A stretch of DNA of 29,273 nt from WSXY01 sp038325105 (GTDB lineage: Bacteria; Actinomycetota; Coriobacteriia; Anaerosomatales; Anaerosomataceae). Made by a program: the position numbers and the translations under genes. Below are positions 15,432 to 22,008 of this stretch, one piece after another. Location: contig JBBQIR010000021.1 of the NCBI GenBank assembly GCA_038325105.1, positions 1-29,273 on the forward strand, in the 5' to 3' direction. Every line of letters begins with the position of its first letter. Within the stretch, counting starts at the first letter, position 1. A model generated the notes under the pieces. That model searched no databases. It saw nothing but the letters and a program-made list of their open reading frames with translations, and was not told the DNA's origin.

Positions 15432-16577
15432 CTACTCCCCCATAAAGACGGCTTCGGCGGCTTTGATGCCGGCGCCGCGCTCGAATGTGTACCCAAGCTC
15501 GGCAAGCGTCATCTCAAGCGCCGCGAGCGTTGTGATGATGTCGAACTCGCCGAAGTAGCCGAGGTGCCCCACGCGGAAGATCCGGCCCGCGTAGTCGTCC
15601 TGGCCGCCGGCGATCGTCACGCCGTACTTGCTCTTCATGATCTTGACGATGGCCTTGCCGTCGACACCCTCGGGCACCCACACCGGCGTGACCGCGCTGC
15701 CGCGACCCTCGGCGGGTGCGAAGAGCTTGAGCCCGAGCGCCTCGGAGCCCTTGCGGGTGGCCTCGGCGAGCATGCTGTGCCGGGCAATGACGTTCTCGAT
15801 GCCCTCTTCCCGAATCATCTTGAGCGACTCGTTGAGGCCGAGCACGAGCGTCACCGCGGGCGTGAACGGCGTGGTGTCCTTCTCGATGTTCTTCTTGTAC
15901 TTCATCCAGTCGAAGTAGAACTTCGGCAGCGTCGAGCGCTCGTACGCCTTCCATGCCTTCGCGCTCACGGTGCAGGCCGCGAGGCCCGGCGGAAGCATGA
16001 GGCCTTTTTGCGAGCCGGTCATGACCACGTCGAGGCCCCACTCGTCGGTCTTGCACTCCACTGCACCGATGCCCGTGATGGAGTCGACGATGAGGACGCA
16101 CTCGTCGTAGCCCTTCACGATCTCGCCGATCGTCTTGACGTCGTTGAGCACGCCCGTCGAGGTCTCGGATTGCGTCACGATAACGCCGCGCACGCCCGGG
16201 TTCTCGGCAAGGGTCTTCGCCACGTCGGCAGTGTTCACGACCTCTTCCCACCCGTACTTGAGGTCGATGACGTTCACGCCGTACGCCTCGCAGATGAGCT
16301 TCTGGCGGTCGCCGAACTTGCCGTTGCGACACACGATGACCGTGTCACCCGCCGAGAAGCAGTTCACGATCGCGGACTCCATGACACCCGTGCCCGAACA
16401 GGCGAACAGAAGCGCGTCGCTCTCGGTCTGGAACACGTACTTGAGGCCCTCGACCGCATCCTTGAAGGCCGCCGAGAAGTCCGGCGTCCGGTGGTGGATG
16501 ATCGGCGCCGCCATCTTGAGCATGACCTCGGCGGGTACCGGGGTCGGCCCCGGTGTCATCAGGTACTGCTTCTTCAT
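15432..16577 (-). CDS. Class V aminotransferase (serine-pyruvate/serine-glyoxylate family), probable serine pathway enzyme
   Basis: 381 residues, PLP-dependent. It shows the family start YLMTPGPTPVPAEV, HHRTPDFSAAF, the CSGTGVMESAI segment for the PLP phosphate, DSITGIGAVE with the ring-binding Asp, and the Schiff-base lysine in MTGSQKGLMLPPGLA. The ATG at 16577 follows AGGGGGAG with eight bases between and is 14 bases after the ilvC stop. The family covers serine-pyruvate, serine-glyoxylate and alanine-glyoxylate enzymes. In several anaerobes without classic SerC a member pairs with SerA, and the immediate serA neighbour suggests that this enzyme makes phosphoserine, or serine, from the SerA product. 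The specificity is inference. Confidence 0.88.
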   Translation of the reverse strand: MKKQYLMTPGPTPVPAEVMLKMAAPIIHHRTPDFSAAFKDAVEGLKYVFQTESDALLFACSGTGVMESAIVNCFSAGDTVIVCRNGKFGDRQKLICEAYGVNVIDLKYGWEEVVNTADVAKTLAENPGVRGVIVTQSETSTGVLNDVKTIGEIVKGYDECVLIVDSITGIGAVECKTDEWGLDVVMTGSQKGLMLPPGLAACTVSAKAWKAYERSTLPKFYFDWMKYKKNIEKDTTPFTPAVTLVLGLNESLKMIREEGIENVIARHSMLAEATRKGSEALGLKLFAPAEGRGSAVTPVWVPEGVDGKAIVKIMKSKYGVTIAGGQDDYAGRIFRVGHLGYFGEFDIITTLAALEMTLAELGYTFERGAGIKAAEAVFMGE

Positions 16578-16591
16578 GTTGAATACTCCCC

Positions 16592-17587
16592 CTAGTCTTT
16601 CTTGATCCATGCAAACATTGACCGCATCTCTGAACCGACCTCTTCGATGAGGTGCTCGGCGTGGATGCGGCGCATCGCCTTGAAGTGCGGCTGACCCGCG
16701 CGGTTCTCGAGGATCCAGTTGCGCGCGAACGTGCCGTTCTGGATCTCCCAGAGGGCCTCGGCCATCGCCTCGCGCACCTCATCGGTGACGATCTTCGGGC
16801 CGGTCACGTAATCGCCGTACTCGGCGGTGTTGCTGATGGAGTCGCGCATCTTGGCCATGCCGCCCTCATACATGAGGTCCACGATGAGTTTCACCTCGTG
16901 CATGCACTCGAAGTACGCGATCTCGGGCTGGTAACCGGCTTCGACGAGCGTCTCGAAGCCCGCCTGCACGAGGTGCGTAAGGCCGCCGCAGAGCACGACC
17001 TGCTCGCCGAAGAGGTCCGTCTCGGTCTCTTCCTCGAACGTGGTCTCGATAACGGCGGCACGTGCGCCGCCGATGCCCATGGCGTAGGCCAGCGCCAGCT
17101 CGGTCGCCGTGCCGCTCGCGTCCTGGTGCACGGCGATGAGGCACGGCACGCCGGAGCCCTCGGTGAAGACGCGGCGAACCATGTGGCCGGGGCCCTTGGG
17201 GGCGATCATGACGACGTCAACGCCCTCGGGCGCAACGATCTGATCGAAGTGGATGTTGAAGCCGTGTGCGAACGCGAGCACCTTGCCCGGAGCCATCGAC
17301 TCGTGAATCTCCGAGTAGTACGTGTGCGACTGTGTCTCATCGGGCGTGAGAATCATCACGAAGTCCGCCTCGGCAGCCGCCTCGCGCGGGGTCATGACCT
17401 TGAGACCGGCCTCTTTGACCTTGTCCCACGACGCTGAGCCGGGCCGGAGGCCCACGCGAACGTCAACGCCGGAGTCGTGCAGGTTGAGCGCATGCGCGTG
17501 ACCCTGGCTGCCGTAGCCGATAACAGCTACCTTGCGTGCCTGGATGAGACTCAGATCGCAGTCCTTCTCGTAGTAAACAGTGGCCAT
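16592..17587 (-). CDS. ilvC: Ketol-acid reductoisomerase, class I
   Basis: 331 residues from the second of two adjacent ATGs, which has AGGAGG five bases upstream; the first ATG leaves only two bases. It isomerises and reduces acetolactate or acetohydroxybutyrate. The Rossmann motif is VIGYGSQGHAHALNL (22-36). The cofactor loop is GLRPGSASW with Arg48, Ser51 and Ser53, the NADPH-type arrangement. The metal-binding DLFGEQVVLCGG and the C-terminal knotted domain (AYFECMHEVKLIVDLMYEGG) are intact. It lies 60 bases after ilvN in the operon. Confidence 0.96.
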   Translation of the reverse strand: MATVYYEKDCDLSLIQARKVAVIGYGSQGHAHALNLHDSGVDVRVGLRPGSASWDKVKEAGLKVMTPREAAAEADFVMILTPDETQSHTYYSEIHESMAPGKVLAFAHGFNIHFDQIVAPEGVDVVMIAPKGPGHMVRRVFTEGSGVPCLIAVHQDASGTATELALAYAMGIGGARAAVIETTFEEETETDLFGEQVVLCGGLTHLVQAGFETLVEAGYQPEIAYFECMHEVKLIVDLMYEGGMAKMRDSISNTAEYGDYVTGPKIVTDEVREAMAEALWEIQNGTFARNWILENRAGQPHFKAMRRIHAEHLIEEVGSEMRSMFAWIKKD

Positions 17588-17647
17588 CATGTCCTCCTGA
17601 ATGAGACCCGGTCCCCCGGGACGTGCCTGTCGGTTTCGGTGTGGTGC

Positions 17648-18133
17648 TTATGCGTCCTTCGAACCACGTGCGAGCGCGATCTTGCCCGTACGTGCGAGTT
17701 CCTTGATGCCATACGCGCGCAGCAGGTCTTCCATCGCGAGGAGCTTGTCCCCGGTGCCGGTCGCCTCGATAGTGAGGCTCTGCTTGCCGACATCCACGAT
17801 CTTCGCGCGGAACACATTCGCAATCTCGATGATCTCGTGGCGGCGCTCCGGCGGAGCGTTCACCTTGAAGAGCACGAGTTCGCGATCGGTCATCTCCTTC
17901 GGATCGAGGTCCTGGACCTTGATTACGTTGATGAGCTTGTGGAGCTGCTTGGTCACCTGCTCAAGCGGGGTGTCTTCCGCCGAGACGACGATCGTCATGC
18001 GCGAGAGCGTCGAGTCCTCGGTCACGCCGACCGCGAGCGAGTCGATGTTGAATCCCCGTCGTGCAAAGAGCGAAGCGACGCGCATGAGGACGCCCGGCTT
18101 GTTCTCTACGAGCACTGACAGCGTGTGTGCCAT
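17648..18133 (-). CDS. ilvN: Acetolactate synthase small (regulatory) subunit
   Basis: 161 residues. An N-terminal ACT domain (HTLSVLVENKPGVLMRVASL, with the R-R-G-F-N-I-D-S-L motif) binds valine for feedback inhibition. A C-terminal domain, from about residue 80, activates the catalytic subunit. The ATG shares its A with the ilvB stop (TAATG, 18131-18135), and AAGGAGG lies inside the end of ilvB, so translation is coupled. A GTG at 18142 in frame is less likely. Confidence 0.95.
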   Translation of the reverse strand: MAHTLSVLVENKPGVLMRVASLFARRGFNIDSLAVGVTEDSTLSRMTIVVSAEDTPLEQVTKQLHKLINVIKVQDLDPKEMTDRELVLFKVNAPPERRHEIIEIANVFRAKIVDVGKQSLTIEATGTGDKLLAMEDLLRAYGIKELARTGKIALARGSKDA

Positions 18134-19881
18134 TACTCCCACACCTCCTCAAGGAACTCGTCGTCAAGCATCTCGCTCACGGGACCTCCCGGTATGCCGC
18201 CGAGCATCTCGTCGATCGAGCCGCCGGGGGCAACCATCGGGTAGACGTTCTCGCTCGACGGCACCCGGCAGTCCACAATGACCGGTCCGTCGTACTCGAA
18301 TGCCTGCAGCAGCGCAGCATCGAGCTCCTCGGGAACCGTCACCCGCAGGCCGAGACACCCGTACGCCTCGGCGAGTTTCACGAAGTCCGGACAGTCCTGG
18401 TCGAGGACCGATGACGCGTAGCGCTCGCCGTAGAAGAGCTCCTGCCACTGATGCACCATGCCAAGGACGCCGTTGTTGAGGATCACGATCTTGACGGGGA
18501 TGTGGTTGATCTTCGCCGTCGCCAGCTCCTGGATGTTCATCTGGATGCTGCCGTCTCCGGCGATATCGACAACGAGGTGCTCGGGCCGCCCGATCTGGGC
18601 TCCCATGGCGGCGGGGAACCCGAAGCCCATCGTCCCGAGACCACCCGAGGACACCCACGTGCGCGGCTCACGGATGTGCGTGTACTGGCACGACCACATC
18701 TGGTTCTGCCCGACCTCGGTCGTGATGACCGTCGGACGATCCTTGGTGAGTTCGCGGATGCGCTCAACCACGTACTGAGGCATGAGAACACCGTCGGGAT
18801 TGTGGTAGTGGAGCGGGTAGCGGCTTCGCCAGTCGTCGATGACGCGCATCCACGCATCGGTATGCGGCTCGGCCGACATCTTGCGCAGTTCCGCAACAAT
18901 CGCTGCGAGCACGTTCTTCGCATCGCCGACGATCGGCACGTCTACCGGTTTGTTCTTGCCTATCTCGGCGGGGTCGACGTCGATGTGGATGACCTTCGAC
19001 TTGCTCGCGAACGTCGCGAGCTTGCCGGTGACGCGGTCGTCGAAGCGCACGCCCACGGCGATGAGCAGGTCGGTCTCGGTGATCGAGTAGTTGGTGTACT
19101 TGGCGCCGTGCATGCCCGGCATGCCGATGTGCAGGTGGTGGTCCTCGGGGAAGGCGCCTTTGCCCATGAGTGTCGTGACGACCGGCAGCTGCATGAGTTC
19201 AGCGAGTTCCTTGAGCTCCTTCCACGCGCCGGACGCCAGCACGCCGCCACCCGCGTACAGGAGCGGCTTACGTGCCTTGGCGATGAGCGCGGCAGCCTGC
19301 TTGATCTGCTTCGTGTGCCCCTTGAAGGTCGGCTTGTAGCCGGGAAGGTTCACATTCTCCGGATAGACGTAGTCGATCTCGCCCTTACTCACGTCAACCG
19401 GAAGGTCGACGAGGACCGGCCCCGGACGGCCTGTCGAGGCGATGTGGTACGCCTCCTTGATGACCTCGGGGAGTTCCTCGGTGTGCTTCACCAGGTAGTT
19501 GTGCTTCGTGATCGGGATGGTGATCCCGGTCATGTCCGACTCCTGGAACGCGTCGGTGCCGATGACATGGGTCGCGACCTGAGCCGTGAAGACAACCATC
19601 GGTACCGAATCCATGAACGCGTTCGCGATGCCGGTAACCGTGTTCGTCGCGCCGGGACCACTCGTCACGATGACGGCGCACGGCTTGCCTGTGACGCGGG
19701 CGTACCCGTCGGCGGCGTGTACCGCGGCCTGCTCGTGACGGACGAGAATCGTGCGCGGGCTTTCAACTTCGAAGAGCGCGTCGAAGATCGGCAGCGCGAC
19801 GCCGCCGGGATACCCGAAGACGACCTCGACCCCCTCGTTCTGAAGTGACTTCACCAGGGCCTGAGCGCCGGACATTATCAT
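18133..19881 (-). CDS. ilvB: Acetolactate synthase large (catalytic) subunit
   Basis: 582 residues from the ATG at 19881, which has AGGAGG seven bases upstream; the frame continues open to 19944 without a better start. It is a TPP- and FAD-dependent enzyme making acetolactate or acetohydroxybutyrate. The TPP-activating Glu50 is in VRHEQAAVHAADGYARV. The TPP/Mg motif runs from AGDGSIQMNIQELATA to the VILNN about 25 residues later. GMPGMHGAKYTNYSI is typical of biosynthetic AHAS. It lies 40 bases after ilvD and overlaps ilvN by one base. Confidence 0.96.
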   Translation of the reverse strand: MIMSGAQALVKSLQNEGVEVVFGYPGGVALPIFDALFEVESPRTILVRHEQAAVHAADGYARVTGKPCAVIVTSGPGATNTVTGIANAFMDSVPMVVFTAQVATHVIGTDAFQESDMTGITIPITKHNYLVKHTEELPEVIKEAYHIASTGRPGPVLVDLPVDVSKGEIDYVYPENVNLPGYKPTFKGHTKQIKQAAALIAKARKPLLYAGGGVLASGAWKELKELAELMQLPVVTTLMGKGAFPEDHHLHIGMPGMHGAKYTNYSITETDLLIAVGVRFDDRVTGKLATFASKSKVIHIDVDPAEIGKNKPVDVPIVGDAKNVLAAIVAELRKMSAEPHTDAWMRVIDDWRSRYPLHYHNPDGVLMPQYVVERIRELTKDRPTVITTEVGQNQMWSCQYTHIREPRTWVSSGGLGTMGFGFPAAMGAQIGRPEHLVVDIAGDGSIQMNIQELATAKINHIPVKIVILNNGVLGMVHQWQELFYGERYASSVLDQDCPDFVKLAEAYGCLGLRVTVPEELDAALLQAFEYDGPVIVDCRVPSSENVYPMVAPGGSIDEMLGGIPGGPVSEMLDDEFLEEVWE

Positions 19882-19921
19882 CTCGTCACCTCCTGTGACT
19901 GTCGCGTTCGAACCGTACGAA

Positions 19922-21586
19922 TCACGAGAGCACCGCCCCTTCATCCGCGCTCGAAACGAACCGCGCGTATCGCGCGAGATACCCGGTGGTGATCTTCGGC
20001 GCAGGTGCTGTCCACACTTGTCGACGCATCGCGAGGCGCTCGTCGGTCACGTTAAGCGTGATGGTGCCGGCATCGATGTCTATCTCGATGACGTCGCCCT
20101 CCTCAACGAGTGCGATCGGACCGCCCTCGGCCGCCTCCGGGCTGACGTGGCCGATTGACGCACCGGAGGTAGCCCCCGAGAACCGGCCGTCGGTGATGAG
20201 CGCCACGCTACCGGCGAGGCCCATCCCCTTCACGGCCGAGGTCGGCGCGAGCATCTCGCGCATCCCGGGCCCGCCCTTCGGACCCTCGTGGCGGATCACG
20301 ATGATGTCGCCGACAACGATCTTCTTGCCGAGGATCGCATCGACTGCGGCCTCCTCGGAATCGAACACGCGCGCGGGACCCGTGTGCAGCCGCATTTCCA
20401 CGGGGACGGCCGACTGCTTGACGACGCAGCCGCGCGGGGCGAGGTTGCCTTTGAGCACGCGCAGCCCGCCTTCGGCATAGTAGGGCTCGTCGATCGAGTG
20501 GATGACGACACCGTCGGCGCCCTTCACGTCTTTAAGGTTGTGGTGAAGCTTCTCGCCTGTGACGGTCATGACGCTCTCATCGATGAGATCCCGCTTGGCA
20601 AGTTCGGCCATGATGGCGGGGATGCCGCCGGCGAAGTAGAGATCCTCCATGTGGAACGCACCGGCCGGCGAGATCCGAACGAGGTTTGGTGTACGGGCGC
20701 TCACCTCGGCCCAGTCGTCGAGCGTGATGTCCGCGCCCGCTTCGTGGGCGATTGCCGTGAGGTGCAGCACGGTGTTGCTCGAGCCGCCGAACGCCATGTC
20801 GAGCGTCATCGCATTGCGGATGGCGGCCGGCGTCATGATGTCGCGGGCCGTGATGCCCTTCTTGAGCAGCTCCATGACCTGCATGCCGGCGTGCTTTGCG
20901 AGACGGATACGCTCGCTGTAGACGGCGGGGATGGTGCCGTTGCCGGGAAGTCCCATGCCGATCGCCTCGGTGAGGCAGTTCATCGAGTTCGCCGTGAAGA
21001 GGCCGGCACAACTGCCGCACGTCGGACATGCCGCATTCTCAAGCTGGCACATCTCCTCCTCGGAAACCGTACCGGCACGTACGGCGCCGACGGTCGAGAA
21101 GACGGTGTCGAGGTCAACGTCGCGACCCTGCCACTTGCCGGCAAGCATGGGACCGCCCGAGACGACCACCGTGGGGATGTCGAGACGCGCGGCAGCCATG
21201 AGCATGCCGGGGATGATCTTGTCGCAGTTGGGAATCATGACCATCGCGTCGAACGCGTGGCTCTCGATGACGAGTTCGACCGAGTCGGCGATGATCTCGC
21301 GCGATGCGAGCGAGTACCGCATCCCCGCGTGACCCATGGCGATGCCGTCGCACACGCCTATCGTTGAGAACTCGAGCGGTGTGCCGCCAGCCATCCGAAT
21401 GCCCGCCTTCACGGCGTCGGCAATCGCGTCAAGCTGGAGGTGACCCGGGATGATCTCGTTCGAGGAGTTTACGACCGCGATAATCGGTCGGGCGATTTCC
21501 TCGTCGGTGAGTCCGTCAGCCTTGAGCAGGCTGCGGTGGGGCGCCCGGGCGGGGCCTTTCTTCATGCGGTCGCTGCGAAGCTCCAT
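19922..21586 (-). CDS. ilvD: Dihydroxy-acid dehydratase
   Basis: 554 residues. It dehydrates dihydroxyisovalerate and dihydroxymethylvalerate to the 2-oxo acids. The Fe-S cysteines are in the expected places: GVCDGIAMGH (79), PNCDKIIPGM (121, with the Lys123 that is carbamylated in relatives) and CPTCGSCAGLFTANSMNC (187-204). C-terminal SGATSGASIGHVSPEAAEGG is the family signature. The start at 21586 gives the normal length. Its ribosome binding site is weak (GGAGAAGGTGG), consistent with control by the T-box leader before it. The frame is open to 21670, but that part is leader RNA. It is the first gene of the six-gene operon. Confidence 0.96.
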   Translation of the reverse strand: MELRSDRMKKGPARAPHRSLLKADGLTDEEIARPIIAVVNSSNEIIPGHLQLDAIADAVKAGIRMAGGTPLEFSTIGVCDGIAMGHAGMRYSLASREIIADSVELVIESHAFDAMVMIPNCDKIIPGMLMAAARLDIPTVVVSGGPMLAGKWQGRDVDLDTVFSTVGAVRAGTVSEEEMCQLENAACPTCGSCAGLFTANSMNCLTEAIGMGLPGNGTIPAVYSERIRLAKHAGMQVMELLKKGITARDIMTPAAIRNAMTLDMAFGGSSNTVLHLTAIAHEAGADITLDDWAEVSARTPNLVRISPAGAFHMEDLYFAGGIPAIMAELAKRDLIDESVMTVTGEKLHHNLKDVKGADGVVIHSIDEPYYAEGGLRVLKGNLAPRGCVVKQSAVPVEMRLHTGPARVFDSEEAAVDAILGKKIVVGDIIVIRHEGPKGGPGMREMLAPTSAVKGMGLAGSVALITDGRFSGATSGASIGHVSPEAAEGGPIALVEEGDVIEIDIDAGTITLNVTDERLAMRRQVWTAPAPKITTGYLARYARFVSSADEGAVLS

Positions 21587-21589
21587 GCG

Positions 21590-21885
21590 TCCACCTTCTC
21601 CAGGGGACGGCGGATCCGCCGGTGCCGCATGCAACGCGAAACTCACAGGGTGGCCGGAAACGACAGGCACCCTCTCATGCGGCAGGTAACGGATGCCACC
21701 GACCCGACCTACTTGTCCCGGCTGCCGCGAAGGTCGTCCGCGAACGCTTGCCGGTCCGTTCTTCCGGGTGGCTCAGGGGTGAGTTTCGAAGCGTCCCGCG
21801 TCGGGCTTCCACCGTCCCCGACTCTCTGCTGCTGGGATTGACCTCTAGTTTCCCCGTCAAAGCCATTGCGCTATGTGGTGATTGA
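21590..21885 (-). promoter_or_regulatory. T-box leader RNA, leucine specifier, for the ilv-ser operon
   Basis: Stem I elements are recognisable: AGAGAG (21822-21827), the distal-loop GGTGGAAGCC (21804-21813) closed by TCGGG/CCCGA, lower helices GGCT/AGCC and GGGG/CCCC, and the specifier loop strand GAAACTCA with CUC (21781-21783, leucine) followed by the expected purine. A degenerate T-box, GGTGGCATCCG (21690-21700), follows. Its GGTCGG can pair with CCGGCC to form an antiterminator-like helix. That helix competes with the hairpin AGGGTGCC/GGCCACCCT (21647-21673). The CCACC of the latter could also pair with the ilvD ribosome binding site, so control of translation is possible. Uncharged leucine tRNA would switch the operon on. 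No clear U-run is present. Confidence 0.82.
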
Positions 21886-21891
21886 AACGCG

Positions 21892-21920
21892 AGTATAGCC
21901 GAGAGGTTACGACCAGGCAA
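21892..21920 (-). promoter_or_regulatory. ilvD: ilv-ser operon promoter
   Basis: TTGCCT (21915-21920) and TATACT (21892-21897) on the minus strand are exactly 17 bases apart. The start site would be near 21885, giving a 300-base leader, the right length for a T-box. The stretch 21587-22008 therefore holds the leader, this promoter and the terminator below, and no protein gene. Confidence 0.65.
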
Positions 21921-21954
21921 CAGCGCAGCAGGTCAGGACTCCGCCTACAACAGA

Positions 21955-21989
21955 GGCGAGACCCGGCGCGCACGCGGCCGGATCTCGCC
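21955..21989 (-). terminator. Terminator of the third cytochrome gene
   Basis: GGCGAGATCCGG and CCGGGTCTCGCC form a 12-bp stem with one G-U pair and an 11-base loop. It begins 20 bases after the cytochrome stop and is followed on the minus strand by TCTGTTGT. It separates the cytochrome from the ilv promoter. Confidence 0.6.
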
Positions 21990-22008
21990 AGCTGGAGCAA
22001 TGGTGCTG

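Noticed and set aside
13844..19848. Long open frames opposite to serA, the aminotransferase, ilvC and ilvB (up to 523 codons)
   Set aside because: They are antisense to clear enzymes, have Arg/Asp/Val/Leu-rich low-information sequences and no conserved motifs; such frames are a by-product of GC-rich codon use.
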